Below are positions 45,688-61,013 of a DNA stretch of 64,000 nucleotides, piece by piece. The position numbers were made by a program, and so were the translations under genes. The first letter of the stretch is position 1. Every line of letters starts with the position of its first letter. The notes under the pieces were generated by a model, which saw nothing but the letters and a program-made list of their open reading frames with translations, was not told where the DNA came from and searched no databases. Source of the DNA: Primula veris (lineage: Eukaryota > Streptophyta > Magnoliopsida > Ericales > Primulaceae). The DNA lies in contig OY821741.1 in assembly GCA_963682055.1 (NCBI GenBank), forward strand, positions 11,691,697 to 11,755,696, read 5' to 3'.

Positions 45688-48600
45688 ACTGACATTGCCA
45701 AACATAAAGAACATACGGTGGTGTTTTTTTTTATCATCATCAACTGAGCCAAAATAAAAGTCTTTTAAGTATTTGAAATAGTGTTCATAAGAGATCGCAA
45801 CAATCGTTGAATATATTAGAATCTTCACTTCATTTAAAGACTAGATCTTTATGTGGATTTCTGAAAGTTTAATAGCCCGATAAACTGTCCGGCTAGTGGC
45901 TACTTTGTGAGAAAGAAAACTTTTGTAAATGTTAAGTCTTCTCTTTGGCCTCCAAACTTATGGTTGTATATTATTGCGCTAATTTTTTTATAAAAGTTTT
46001 ATCTTTTGAAACGAACATTTGACGAGTACAATTGAGTCTGCTCACGAACTTTTCGTATAATAGATTATTATATTAATTTTTAATGTTAGAAGACGATATA
46101 ATTATTTAAAATACTTACACTATTTTAAAATCGATTTTGCTAACGAGTGTCTCGTAAGGTATCATTTAACCGTTAAAATACATTTCTATAATCAAGTTGC
46201 GTTTAATATGAATATTCGTTGCATTTATACCATAACATTATAACATTATCATTTTTATGTATTTGATTTACTTAAATAAGGAAATACTATTAATGTATTA
46301 CTATAATACAGGAAAAAAAATTAAACAAATTCCCTAACCAATGCATGGGAGGCACTTATTAGCTTTTCCGTTATAAAATAGTAAGTCATTTACATCTAAA
46401 TAATGTTAACCAAACCATTTGTTTTGCATAATCTTACTTGTTTAACTTGATGGGAAAATACTTTTAGTTGTTTTTAAATATTTTTTTTTTATTATATAAA
46501 TAATTTCTTAAATCTTATAATCAACTTTTAATGAACCTAACAGACACGCGTTCATGATTGACTCATTTAGTCATTTACCAAACAATCTTTATATATATGT
46601 GAGAAATATTTTCCGGCTCATGAATATATAATTCTATTGAGGCTAGTTCACTTCTTATAAGAATAGATTTTTTTTGGATAAGTTTAAAAGAATAGAATTA
46701 TTCATGAGCCCGAAAAGACTTTTCGCTAACAGTTCGATTGGCTAGCAACCGCATCTCGTATATTACAACTATACTTTATTTATACATGTCTTCAAAAAAA
46801 AAAACTTCATTTATACATTGCAGAGATCAAAACAAAATTAAAAAACTCGTTAATTATTAAAATAAGTTTGTTACATTATATTACAATCATGACTACCATG
46901 TAAAATTATTGATATGTCTTGTGTAGTCTAAAGTAGTTCTGAAAGGAAAAATAAAATATATTGTAGATGAGAAATGAGGTTATACATAAGTTTGAAAGTT
47001 CGATTTAATTTGGGGAACAAAAATTCACAATATCATAATTTTTTATGATCAAATAAATTATGTTGCAATCTACATGCAAATCAGTTAGGAAGGTTAACGT
47101 AAATGACAAAAGTGAGAGTTAATACTTTGTAACTAACATTGCCAAACATAAAGAACATAAGTTGGTGTTTTTTTTATCATCATCTACTGAGCCAAAATAA
47201 AAGTCTTTTAAATCTTTGAAATAGTGTTCATAAGAGATCGCAACAATTGTTGAATATATTAGAATCTTCACTTCATTTAAAGACTAGATCTTTATTTGTG
47301 TTTCTGAAAGTTTAATAGCCCGATAAACTGTGTGGCTAGTGGCTACTTTGTGAGAAAGAAAACTTTTGTAAATGTTAAATCTTCTCTTTGTCCTCCAAAC
47401 TTATGGTTGTATATTATTGCGCTAATTTTTTATAAAAGTTTTATCTTTTGAAACGAACATTTGACGAGTACAATTGAGTCTGCTCACGAACTTTTCGTAT
47501 AATAGATTATTAATGTTAGAAGACGATATAATTATTTAAAATACTTAAACTATTTTAAAATCGATTTTGCTAACGAGTGTCTCGTAAGGTATCATTTAAC
47601 CGTTAAATACATTTCTATAATCAAGTTGCGTTTAATATGAATATTCGTTGTATTTATAACATAACATTATAACATAATCATTTTTATGTATTTGATTTAC
47701 TTAAATAAGAAAATACTATTAATGTATTACTATAATACAAAAAAAAAAATAAACAAATTCCATACATTACTAACCAATGCATGGGGGGCACTTGTTAGCT
47801 TTTCCGTTATAAAATAGTAAACCATTTACATCTAAATAATGTTAAACAAACCATTTGGTTTGCATAATCTTAGTTGTTTAACTTGATGGGAAAATACTTT
47901 TAGTTGATGGGAAACCTAACAGACACGCGTTCATGATTGACTCATTTAGTCATTTACCAAACAATCTTTATATATATGTGAGAAATCTTTTCCGGCTCGT
48001 GAATATATAATTCTATTGAGGCTAGTTCACTTCTTATAAGAATAGATTTTTTTTGGGTAAGTTTAAAAGAATAGAATTATTCATGAGCCGGAAAAGTCTT
48101 TTCGCTAACAGTTCGATTGGCTATCAACCGCATCTCCTATATTACAACTATACTTTATTTATACAGATCTTCAAAAAAATAAAAATACTTCATTTATACA
48201 TGGAAGAGATCAAAACAAAATTAAAGAAACTCGTTAGTTATTAAAATAATTTTGTTACATTATATTACAATCATGGCTACCCCGTAAAATTATTGATATG
48301 CCTTGTGTAGTCTAAAGTAGTTCTGAAAGGAAAAATAAAATATATCGTAGATGAGAAATGAGGTTATACATAAGTTTGAAAATTCAATTTAATTGGGGGA
48401 ACAAAAATTCCCAATATCATAATTTTTTATTATCAAATAAATTATGTTGCAATCTACATGCAAATCAGTTAGGAAGGTTAACGTAAATGACAAAAGTGAG
48501 AGTTAATAATTTGTAACTGACATTTCCAAACATAAAGAACATAAGTAGTTGTTTTTTTGTCAACATCTATTGAGACAAAATAAAAGTCTTAAGTCTTTGA

Positions 48601-49948
48601 AATAGTTTTCATAAGAGATCGCAACAATTGTTGACTATATTAGAATCTGTACTTCATTTAAAGACTAGATCTTTATTTGATTTCTGAAAGTTTAATAGCC
48701 CGATAAACTGTTTGGCTAGTGGCTACTTTGTGAGAAATTAAACTTTTGTAAATGTTAAGTTTTCTTTTTGGCCTCCAAACTTATGGTTGTATATTATTGC
48801 GCTAATGTTTTTATAAAAGTTTTATCTTTTGAAACGATCATTTGACGAGTACGATTGAGTATGCTCACGAACTTTTCATATATTAGATTATTATATTAAT
48901 TTTTAATGTTAGAAGACGATATAATTATTTAAAATACTTACACTATTTTGAAATCGATTTTGCTAACGAGTGTCTCGTAAGGTATCATTTAACCGTTAAA
49001 TACATTTCTATAATCAAGTTACGTTTAATATGAATATTCATTGAATTTATAACATAACATTATAACATAATCACTTTTATGTATTTGATTTATTTAAATT
49101 AGAAAATACTATTAATGTATTACTATAATACAAAAAAAAAAATTAAACAAATTCCATACATTACTAACCAATGCATGGGGGGCACTTGTTATATTTTCCG
49201 TTATAAAATATAGTTAAACCATTTACATCTAAATAATGTTAAGCAAACCATTTGGTTTGCATAACCTTGGTTGTTTAACTTGATGGGAAAATAATTTTAG
49301 TTGTTTTTATATATATTTTTTATTATATAAATAATTTCTTAAATCTTATAATCAACTTTTAATGAACCTAATAGACACGCGTTCATGATTGACTCATTTA
49401 GTCATTTACCAAACAATCTTTATATATATTTGAGAACTATATAATTCTATTGACGCTAGTTCATTTCTTATAAGAATAGAATTTTTTTGGGTAAGTTTAA
49501 AAGAACAGAATTATTCATGATCCGGAAAAGACTTTTCGCTAACAGGTCGATTGGCTATCAACCACATCTCCTATATTGCAATTATACTTTATTTATACAA
49601 ATCTTCAACAACAAAAATATACTTCATTTATACATGACAGAGATCAAAACAAAATTAAAGAAACTCGTTAGTTATTAAAATAAGTTTGTTACATTATATT
49701 ACAATCATGACTGCCAGTAAAATTATTGATATGGCTTGTGTAGTCTAAAGTAGTTCTGAAAGGAAAAATTAAATATATCGTAGATGAGAAATAAGGTTAT
49801 ACATAAGTTTGAAAGTTCAATTTAAATGGGGGAACAAATATTCCCAATATCATAATTTTTTATTATCAAATAAATTATGTTGCAATCTGCATGCAAATCA
49901 AATAGAAAGGTTAACGTAAATGACAAAGGTGAGAGTTAACACTTTGTA
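45688..49948. repeat. Three ~1.4 kb sub-repeats, unit 3
   Basis: Copies at about 45688-47131, 47132-48515 and 48516-49948. Each position is more like the same position in unit 4 than its neighbours, so the triplet predates the duplication of units 3 and 4. Foldbacks are at about 46605-46713 and 47987-48095. No gene is seen. Confidence 0.9.
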
Positions 49949-51200
49949 ACTGACATTGCCAAGCATAAGGAACATAAGTTGGTTTTTTTTTTTTCCATCA
50001 TCATTGAGCCAAAATAAAAGTCTTAAATAAGTTTTATGAGTCACTATTTTATTGAATTTGTTCAACTAAGCATCACTAAATCCAAGTCCAAAAGTCTCAA
50101 CTTTATAGTATCCAAAAAAGAAAAATGGTCCGTTACGAAATAATGAACTTAATTGTCATAATAAAATTGATCAGACGCATTGTTTTAAACATATTTTATT
50201 TAACATATTTACTTTGATTATTTGCATCCATTAATACTTTGCGAATTATGTAATGATATTTACGATATGTGTATTTAATAAATGGATAGTGTATAGTGAC
50301 ATACCAACAGTCAATTTATTTTCACTATATGGATTTAAAGACTATTTGTAATATTTATGTACATTGACCAAATACAACGTTTTTTTAAGAAGTGCATTAA
50401 ACAAGACTGGTATAAATGCCTGGATGTTTTAAGACTACTTATACTAATGTTGTACATTATTACCAAAATTTTTAAAAAATTAAGGAAGTACAATAAATAT
50501 ATATGAAAGAAATATATTCTAGAAACATGTACGAATAGTTGCAAGTTCGTTTTAGACGGACATTTTAATATGTTTGCCCATATACTCAAATGACAATGAC
50601 AAAACTATTTTAAAAATTATATTGATCGATAACTCCGGTGAGTCCAGTCTAGGTAACAATGAGTTAATTGAATCGTGGAGTAGTACTAAGGTCTTATAAA
50701 CCCAAACTATAAAAAAATTAATATAAAAAAAATTACCATTTTACCTTTATAAGTTATGAGGGGGAAAAGTAGTGAACAGTTTATTGGTCTCTGTTACAAC
50801 AATTAGTTTTCTTGGTATTAAGATAATCATAGCTATTAAAGTAGTCGATAAATAAAATTGAAAAGTAAGACTACATTTATGTGCTTTGTTGGTAGTAGAG
50901 TTTTTTTAATTAATTTTTCCATATATCACTTCAAAATGACATGTTTTATTCGTAGCACCAACGTTAATTCACGTTCGAACAGAAGTAAAACACTATGATG
51001 TCTCATAATCTTATTGATTAAAGGCAATCGTTGCATCCAAAACTTGTACAACCAGATAAGTTAAGTAATTTAATTATGAGGATATTGTTACTTCGAACTT
51101 ATTATTTCATATTAGAATCGATGCACATAACACACAGGTTCAAAAAACGTGCTTTAATCATGTTTTCAACAATAACTTTCCATCCTGAAAACGTATAATT
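49949..51200. repeat. Unit tail, end of unit 3
   Basis: Nearly identical to 38885-40139. AT-rich and without a supported gene. Confidence 0.85.
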
Positions 51201-52283
51201 AATGCTAATTATACGAATTATACAAGTTAATTACAATCGATTTTTTACCTAAACGATTAAAAACATTGTAAATATCTTCATTAAGCATGACAAATCCGAC
51301 CAGTCACTCAAGAGTTAAAAATTTAACTGTATGAATTCATCGTACGTTTACGGATTCAATTACAATATATCTTTTATCCAAACGAATTTATAACATTGTA
51401 AATATCTTCATTAAACACTATGGACCAGACCCTATCATCATTCACTCAAGAGTTAAAATTTTAAATGTACGGATTAATCGTAAACGTACGAATTCAATTA
51501 CAATCGATCTTTTACCTAAACGAATTTAGAACATTGTAAATATCTTCATTAAACACTACGGTCCCGACCCCGTCATCATAGTTACTCAAATGTTAAAATT
51601 TAAATTGTACGGATTAACGCTAGACTCGTATATTCAATTACAATCAATCTTTTACCCAAACAAATTTAAAACATTGTAAATATCTTCATTAAGCACGACG
51701 GGGCGACCCAGTCACCAAAATCACTTAACAGTCATAAATTTAACTGTACGGATTAATGTTAAACGTAAGTATTTTTTTTCTTCTTTAAACGTACATATTC
51801 AATTACAGACTTAAACGAATCTAGAGCATTGCAAATACTTTCATTCACCACGACGGGCCCGATTCCCGTCATCATAATTACTCAATAGTTAAAAAATTAA
51901 CTCCACATATTAATGCAAGCGTACAAATTTAATTACAGTCGATCTTTTACCAAAACGAATATAGAACATTGTAAATATTTTCATTAACCGCGACGGGTCT
52001 GCCCCGTCATCATAGTCACTCAAGAGTTACAAATTCAAACGGATTCATCGTAAACGTAGATATTTAATCACAGACGATATTTTACCTAAATAAGTTCAAA
52101 ACATTATATAGTAATTCATTAAACATGACATGTCCGCCCCGTCGTCATAATTACTGAATAGTCAAATATAGTCATCATCATTTAACCGTCGTAATTAATG
52201 TTCAACGTACTTATTCAATTACAACCGATTTTTTACCAAACCAAATATAGAAAATGACAAATATCTTCCTTAACCACGATGAT
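51201..52283. repeat. Degenerate ~140-bp satellite, unit 4
   Basis: Nearly identical to the unit 3 array, including the TCATCATCATTTAACC insertion. Confidence 0.85.
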
Positions 52284-52426
52284 TTACTCAAAAGAGAAAA
52301 GGCAAACTTAACTTAACCAAAGGTGTATCTGTTGGGTTAAAAAAACATGGTTTAAATACAGCTTTGTGTCTCAAATATATTTTTAAGACTAAATATAATA
52401 CTCACAAGAGAGAAGAAATAGAGCGC

Positions 52427-52472
<46 letters not shown>

Positions 52473-52480
52473 TATCAGTG
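52284..52480 (+). promoter_or_regulatory. Putative J-gene promoter with (AT)n tract, unit 4
   Basis: As in unit 3 but with a longer pure (AT)n run (about 52430-52469). Confidence 0.4.
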
Positions 52481-55400
52481 GCTTCTCTCACTAGACCAAT
52501 CCTCTTCTAGCATTGGTAATTTCTATGAACTTTTATCATTTTTCTCATTTTCTTTTTAATCTTGTATTAAACCCATTTGAATTTTATTGCTCTTTTATCT
52601 GAATTTTAAGTTGATTGATAAATTTTGCATGTTAGATCAGTTTTTTTTAATATTTTGGAGTAATGGGTTTATACTTTATAGTTTTTTCAGTTGTGGGTAT
52701 ACAGAATTATATGTAGAATGTTAGATAAAAGATACAATCTTTTATCTGGGTTTTACGTTGATTGATAAATTTTGCATGTTAGATCAGTTTTTTTTAATAT
52801 TTTGGAGTAATGGGTTTATATTTTATAGTTATATCAGTTGATACAGAATTTACTATGATATGTATCTATATAGTGTTTATGCTGATACAGAATTATATAT
52901 AGAATGTTATATAAAATATAAAACACATGATGGGATATGTTTTAAATGCCATTTGGTATAGATAAAAGGGTTTTTGGTTAAAGGTCATGTTTTTCTTATT
53001 TGGGTTCTTATGTCATCTAAAATTTGCTTTTTTGAGTGAGTTTTAGCATAATTTGGTGTTATAATGGCTTTATTCGATAAGATTCCGTAGTTTGCGCGCA
53101 CGTGTGCGAGTTAGTTATTTTTCGGGTTTTTTTTTTCCTGTTGCATGTCGGATTGTTATTTCAATGCTGTTGGTAAATTTAAATAGATAGAATCCAAAGG
53201 TAGATTGATATAAATGGATAAAATAATTTGTTTTGGTTACTCATAGCTTGAACATTTTCCCATTATTGCATAATTTTCGCTTCATTTGAACATAATTATA
53301 GGCTTACGGCTAGGTTTAATGAAATCTCAACTTGATTTCGGGTATAATTTATTATTTATGTATCCCAGTTGTTCATGAAAAAGTTTCTGTAGATATTTTT
53401 TTTGATTTTGAATTGATGACGTCTATTAGCCTATATGTGTGTATCCTTCTAAATTAGATATGATTTGTCGAAAACTTGTCTGCTAAATTATGAAAAAAAA
53501 TCCCTGGTATTGTAAAACGACAAATGTGATATAACGGGTTTGTTTATTTTGATTAGTGGCGGTGCCGTAAAACGACAAATTGTGTAATCATTTACATCAT
53601 TTGAATGGATTACAGCCAAGTTCCCGGGGATTTCAACATTACTTTTGTCGGTTACTAGTTAATTGTCTGTCTAGGATAAATATGGAAATCAGCCAAAGAT
53701 TTTATATTTTTTTCTGTTTGAATTCTATTGGCTCTTGTTTGTGTCTTTCTAAACTAGGTTTGATTGTGTCGGAAATTTATCTGCTTTAGTATGAGAGAGT
53801 CCGAGTATCGGAAAACAACAATTCTGCTGTTATGTTTTTTTTTTTTTAATTTTGCTTGATTGATTGTCTTCACACTTTCTAAGAATAATTACGAGTAAGT
53901 TTGGGATGGATCTCGGTCCACTATTTTTTAGAGTGGCAACCCTTAAGAGCCCTAAGAAATAAATGGAGAATTTTTATGGAGCCCACCCTCAAATTAAATA
54001 GAAGTAGAACACTTAAATATTATTGATACTGATTCTGTACCCTTTATGGACCGGGTTCATACTAAATTTGTCTTATGATGACTTTAAGTTTCACATCACT
54101 CGAACATTGTTAGAACCAAGTTTGGAGAGAATCTTGCATTACTTTTGCGTGTCACTAGTTTACTGTCTCTCTGTGATAAACTTGAAATGTCTGGGCATTT
54201 TTATTTTTTTTTGACTTTTTTAGTTTCCGAATTCGATTTGCTCATGCGTGTGCATCATTCTAAATAGGATTGATTTTGCGTGAGAAACTTATTTGCTAAA
54301 ATTAGAGAACTCCTGTATGTAACCAACAAATTTTCTGTTGTGGTTATTTATTAGTGGCATCATGCAAAAACAAAAATAAACACAAAATAGTTTTGTATCA
54401 CGCGAAAGAATTTTTGTTTGAGGATTCAATTTTTCCTTTTGTGTGTTACAGTTAAGGCTTCATTGTTATGCCATTGGTACACTTAGAAAAGGCATACATC
54501 AGAGGTTGGTTGATGAAAAGGGATGAATTTTGCGCAGAAAGCTGTTACCTTGGATGCCTTCACTCATAAAATTTCCTAAGATTTAAACATAGTTATGACT
54601 GAATTCTGAGAACACCTTACTTTTGCATGTCACTAGTTAATTGTCTATTTAGGAAAGAAATGAATAAATTAAGCTAGATATATAATTTTTGTTGCTGTTT
54701 GCATTCTATTTGCTCATCTGTGTATCTTTTTTAACTAGGTTAGTTGTTGTGTCGAAAACCTTTTCTTCTTAAGTTTGAGAGAGTCTGGGTATCCTTCAAA
54801 TAACAAAAATGTTGTCCTGGTTTCATTAATTTTGTCGGTGGCTTCATTGATTATATAACAAAAGAAAAAAAGAAACTAGAAAGGTAATGAATGCAATTAA
54901 AACGAGCTAGGGCAAAAGAAGTTTCTGATTATTTAAAAAAAAAAAATTGTGTGTGCATGTTATAGTTCATTATCCATTATTTAAAAATCTTTGATATCGT
55001 ATAATTTTGTAAAGGGAGAATTTTTGTCCGGGTTAATGCCATCATTTCATTTACATAGAATTTCACATAATTTGAACCTGGTTGCCTCTAAGTTCGAGGA
55101 GATTTCCACATTACTTTTGCATGTTAGTAGTTGATTGATAGACACGGAAAAGTTAAGCTAGATATTTTATAGTTGTAGGTGTTGAATTCTTTTGGCATGT
55201 GTATATCTTTCTAAACTAAGTTTGATTTTGTTTTCGGAAACTTCTATGTTAAAGAATTAGCAAAACCCAGGTTTCATAAAAAGTCGAAGATACTGTGGTG
55301 GTTTTATCAATGTGGCTTTAATGCTTCACTCCGTTTGCATAATGTTTAACATTATAATCTACATATACAACTATGTTCCGACAGTTTTCAACATTACTGT

Positions 55401-55593
55401 TGTCGGTTACTACTGAATTGTCCATTTAGGATAAACTTGTAAAAGGTTCAGCTAGAAATTATTATTTTTATCGGTGTTTGAATATACTGGCTCATGCACG
55501 TGTTTCGTTTTAACTAGGTACGATTTATTGCTGGAAACTTGTCTGCTAAAGTTTGCGAAATACCGGGTATCACCAGAAAAGGAAATTGCTGTT
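52481..55593 (+). repeat. J-gene leader with six modules, unit 4
   Basis: Nearly identical to the unit 3 leader; poly-T lengths and scattered single bases differ. It ends at the J-gene start codon. Confidence 0.75.
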
Positions 55594-56562
55594 ATGGAGT
55601 GCAATAAAGACGAGGCTGTCAGGGCAAAAGAGATTGCCCTCAGTAAGTTTGAAGCTAAAGATTACTTAGGTGGGAAGAGATTTGCACTGAAAGCCCAATC
55701 ACTCTATCCGGGTCTTGACAGTATACAACAGCTGATTACAACCCTAGACGTATACATATCGTCCGAAACTCGAATAAGTGGTGAGAGTGACTGGTATAGG
55801 GTACTGGATGTGAGCCCTACAGCAGATGAGCGAGTGATAAGAAAACAGTATCGGAAATTAGCTCTGGTTCTACATCCGGACAAAAACAAATCAATAGGTG
55901 CTGATGGAGCTTTTAAGCTCATCTCAGAAGCATGTAGCTTTTTGTCAGACAAGGTCAAAAGAGAAGCTTTTGACCAATTGAGGAATGCAGAACTTGTTAA
56001 GCCGCAAGGTCCTTCAGCTGCGTGGAATGGGGTGAGTAGTTCGAGTAAAAGCGGAGCAATCCCGAAACCAGCACCCCCAAAAAGAAAACCGACAACTAGA
56101 AAGGGTCGAACTTCCAAAGGTGCTACTCCTGCTGCTCAGCAAAACTACCCCATCACCGCTACCTTTTGGTCTGTATGCCACACATGTAGATTACTACACG
56201 AGTACTTTCGTGTTTATCTACACAAGAACGTAGAGTGTCCCAATTGCAACTTACCCTATTTCGCGTATGAGTATCCACCCCCTTCAGGAATTCCTCAAAT
56301 GCCCTCTCGGCCATATTATTTTCAGCAAAATCAAGCTGGCAACTCACCCTATTTCGCCTATGAGTATCCATCCCCTTCAGGAATTCCTCATATGCCCTCT
56401 CAGCCTTATCATTTTCAGCAAAATCAAGCTGGATTTACAGCCGGGTATTCTTTCTCAATTCCTACATCGAGCAGTAGTCCACCTGGGTTACATTCTGGCG
56501 GTTTCGCTAAAGAAGTGTTCCAGAAGTATAAGAGAGAGAACGCGCGGAATGCTGAGGAATAG
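55594..56562 (+). CDS. J-domain protein, C-terminally truncated, unit 4
   Basis: An intact 322-codon frame, identical in protein to the unit 3 copy except Gly at residue 139 (also Gly in units 1 and 2, so Ser is private to unit 3). HPD, the four cysteines and both 31-residue repeats are conserved. The TAG and the readable extension after it are the same as in the other copies. As a complete, undisturbed unit this is one of the two best candidates for an expressed copy. Confidence 0.8.
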   Translation: MECNKDEAVRAKEIALSKFEAKDYLGGKRFALKAQSLYPGLDSIQQLITTLDVYISSETRISGESDWYRVLDVSPTADERVIRKQYRKLALVLHPDKNKSIGADGAFKLISEACSFLSDKVKREAFDQLRNAELVKPQGPSAAWNGVSSSSKSGAIPKPAPPKRKPTTRKGRTSKGATPAAQQNYPITATFWSVCHTCRLLHEYFRVYLHKNVECPNCNLPYFAYEYPPPSGIPQMPSRPYYFQQNQAGNSPYFAYEYPSPSGIPHMPSQPYHFQQNQAGFTAGYSFSIPTSSSSPPGLHSGGFAKEVFQKYKRENARNAEE

Positions 56563-56756
56563 AAGGAGGCTGATTTGAAACGAAAGATTTCGACTAATCA
56601 AAGTGAAGCTGGGTCCTCGGTGGATGCTAATACTGCGAAAAAACGAAAAGTTGTCGAAGATCTAACGTTTAAAAAGGAGCCAAGTCAAGCAGCGTTGAAC
56701 CAACGAAGAAGGCTAAGGTTAACAAGGCCGCGAAGAATTCGAAGATCTAAGGTTAA
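56563..56756 (+). pseudogene. Readable remainder of the J gene after the shared stop, unit 4
   Basis: Same in-frame extension as 45495-45687, open to 56760, with basic clusters. Confidence 0.65.
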
Positions 56757-59700
56757 CTGACATTGCCAAACATAAAGAACATACGGTGGTGTTTTTTTTA
56801 TCATCATCAACTGAGCCAAAATAAAAGTCTTTTAAGTATTTGAAATAGTGTTCATAAGAGATCGCAACAATCGTTGAATATATTAGAATCTTCACTTCAT
56901 TTAAAGACTAGATCTTTATGTGGATTTCTGAAAGTTTAATAGCCCGATAAACTGTCCGGCTAGTGGCTACTTTGTGAGAAAGAAAACTTTTGTAAATGTT
57001 AAGTCTTCTCTTTGGCCTCCAAACTTATGGTTGTATATTATTGCGCTAATTTTTTTATAAAATTTTTATCTTTTGAAACGAACATTTGACGAGTACAATT
57101 GAGTCTGCTCACGAACTTTTCGTATAATAGATTATTATATTAATTTTTAATGTTAGAAGACGATATAATTATTTAAAATACTTACACTATTTTAAAATCG
57201 ATTTTGCTAATGAGTGTCTCGTAAGGTATCATTTAACCGTTAAAATACATTTCTATAATCAAGTTGCGTTTAATATGAATATTCGTTGCATTTATACCAT
57301 AACATTATAACATTATCATTTTTATGTATTTGATTTACTTAAATAAGGAAATACTATTAATGTATTACTATAATACAGGAAAAAAAATTAAACAAATTCC
57401 CTAACCAATGCATGGGAGGCACTTATTAGCTTTTCCGTTATAAAATAGTAAGTCATTTACATCTAAATAATGTTAACCAAACCATTTGGTTTGCATAATC
57501 TTACTTGTTTAACTTGATGGGAAAATACTTTTAGTTGTTTTTAAATATATTTTTTTTATTATATAAATAATTTCTTAAATCTTATAATCAACTTTTAATG
57601 AACCTAACAGACACGCGTTCATGATTGACTCATTTAGTCATTTACCAAACAATCTTTATATATATGTGAGAAATATTTTCCGGCTCGTGAATATATAATT
57701 CTATTGAGGCTAGTTCACTTCTTATAAGAATAGATTTTTTTTGGATAAGTTTAAAAGAATAGAATTATTCATGAGCCGGAAAATACTTTTCGCTAACAGT
57801 TCGATTGGCTAGCAACCGCATCTCGTATATTACAACTATACTTTATTTATACATGTCTTCAAAAAAAAAATACTTCATTTATACATTGCAGAGATCAAAA
57901 CAAAATTAAAAAACTCGTTAATTATTAAAATAAGTTTGTTACATTATATTACAATCATGACTACCATGTAAAATTATTGATATGTCTTGTGTAGTCTAAA
58001 GTAGTTCTGAAAGGAAAAATAAAATATATTGTCGATGAGAAATGAGGTTATACATAAGTTTGAAAGTTCGATTTAATTTGGGGAACAAAAATTCACAATA
58101 TCATAATTTTTTATTATCAAATAAATTATGTTGCAATCTACATGCAAATCAGTTAGGAAGGTTAACGTAAATGACAAAAGTGAGAGTTAATACTTTGTAA
58201 CTAACATTGCCAAACATAAAGAACATAAGTTGGTGTTTTTTTTATCATCATCTACTGAGCCAAAATAAAAGTCTTTTAAGTCTTTGAAATAGTGTTCATA
58301 AGAGATCGCAACAATTGTTGAATATATTAGAATCTTCACTTCATTTAAAGACTAGATCTTTATTTGTATTTCTGAAAGTTTAATAGCCCGTAAACTGTCT
58401 GGCTAGTGGCTACTTTGTGAGAAAGAAAACTTTTGTAAATGTTAAATCTTCTCATTGTCCTCCAAACTTATGGTTGTATATTATTGCGCTAATTTTTTAT
58501 AAAAGTTTTATCTTTTGAAACGAACATTTGACGAGTACAATTGAGTCTGCTCACGAACTTTTCGTATAATAGATTATTAATGTTAGAAGACGATATAATT
58601 ATTTAAAATACTTACACTATTTTAAAATCGATTTTGCTAACGAGTGTCTCGTAAGGTATCATTTAACCGTTAAATACATTTCTATAATCAAGTTGCGTTT
58701 AATATGAATATTCGTTGTATTTATAACATAAAATTACAACATAATCATTTTTATGTATTTGATTTACTTAAATAAGAAAATACTATTAATGTATTACTAT
58801 AATACAAAAAAAAAATTAAACAAATTCCATACATTACTAACCAATGCATGGGGGGCACTTGTTAGCTTTTCCGTTATAAAATAGTAAACCATTTACATCT
58901 AAATAATGTTAAACAAACCATTTGGTTTGCATAATCTTAGTTGTTTAACTTGATGGGAAAATACTTTTAGTTGATGGGAAACCTAACAGACACGCGTTCA
59001 TGATTGACTCATTTAGTCATTTACCAAACAATCTTTATATATATGTGAGAAATCTTTTCCGGCTCGTGAATATATAATTCTATTGAGGCTAGTTCACTTC
59101 TTATAAGAATAGATTTTTTTTGGGTAAGTTTAAAAGAATAGAATTATTCATGAGCCGGAAAAGACTTTACGCTAACAGTTTGATTGGCTATCAACCGCAT
59201 CTCCTATATTACAACTATACTTTATTTATACAGATCTTCAAAAAAATAAAAATACTTCATTTATACATGGCAGAGATCAAAACAAAATTAAAGAAACTCG
59301 TTAGTTATTAAAATAATTTTGTTACATTATATTACAATCATGGCTACCACGTAAAATTATTGATATGCCTTGTGTAGTCTAAAGTAGTTCTGAAAGGAAA
59401 AATAAAATATATCGTAAATGAGAAATGAGGTTATACATAAGTTTGAAAATTCAATTTAATTGGGGGAACAAAAATTCCCAATATCATAATTTTTTATTAT
59501 CAAATAAATTATGTTGCAATCTACATGCAAATCAGTTAGGAAGGTTAACGTAAATGACAAAAATGAGAGTTAATAATTTGTAACTGACATTTCCAAACAT
59601 AAAGAACATAAGTTGTTGTTTTTTTGTCAACATCTATTGAGACAAAATAAAAGTCTTAAGTCTTTGAAATAGTTTTCATAAGAGATCGCAACAATTGTTG

Positions 59701-61013
59701 ACTATATTAGAATCTGTACTTCATTTAAAGACTAGATCTTTATTTGATTTCTGAAAGTTTAATAGCCCGATAAACTGTTTGGCTAGTGGCTACATTGTGA
59801 GAAATTAAACTTTTGTAAATGTTAAGTTTTCTCTTTGGCCTCCAAACTTATGGTTGTATATTATTGCGCTAATTTTTTTAAAAAAGTTTTATCTTTTGAA
59901 ACGATCATTTGACGAGTACGATTGAGTATGCTCACGAACTTTTCATATAATAGATTATTATATTAATTTTTAATGTTAGAAGACGATATAATTATTTAAA
60001 ATACTTACACTATTTTGAAATCGATTTTGCTAACGAGTGTCTCGTAAGGTATCATTTAACCGTTAAATACATTTCTATAATCAAGTTGCATTTAATATGA
60101 ATATTCATTGAATTTATAACATAACATTATAACATAATCACTTTTATGTATTTGATTTATTTAAATAAGAAAATACTATTAATGTATTACTATAATACAA
60201 AAAAAAAATTAAACAAATTCCATACATTACTAACCAATGCATGGGGGCACTTGTTAGATTTTCCGTTATAAAATATAGTTAAACCATTTACATCTAAATA
60301 ATGTTAAGCAAACCATTTGGTTTGCATAACCTTGGTTGTTTAACTTGATGGGAAAATAATTTTAGTTGTTTTTATATATATTTTTTATTATATAAATAAT
60401 TTCTTAAATCTTATAATCAACTTTTAATGAACCTAATAGACACGCGTTCATGATTGACTCATTTAGTCATTTACCAAACAATCTTTATATATATTTGAGA
60501 ACTATATAATTCTATTGACGCTAGTTCATTTCTTATAAGAATAGAATTTTTTTGGGTATGTTTAAAAGAACAGAATTATTCATGATCCGGAAAAGACTTT
60601 TCGCTAACAGGTCGATTGGCTATCAACCACATCTCCTATATTGCAATTATACTTTATTTATACAAATCTTCAACAACAAAAATATACTTCATTTATACAT
60701 GACAGAGATCAAAACAAAATTAAAGAAACTCGTTAGTTATTAAAATAAGTTTGTTACATTATATTACAATCATGACTGCCAGTAAAATTATTGATATGGC
60801 TTGTGTAGTCTAAAGTAGTTCTGAAAGGAAAAATAAAATATATCGTAGATGAGAAATAAGGTTATACATAAGTTTGAAAGTTTAATTTAAATGGGGGAAC
60901 AAATATTCCCAATATCATAATTTTTTATTATCAAATAAATTATGTTGCAATCTGCATGCAAATCAATTAGAAAGGTTAACGTAAATGACAAAGGTGAGAG
61001 TTAACACTTTGTA
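56757..61013. repeat. Three ~1.4 kb sub-repeats, unit 4
   Basis: Copies at about 56757-58199, 58200-59582 and 59583-61013. Foldbacks are at about 57672-57786 and 59052-59164. No gene is seen. Confidence 0.9.
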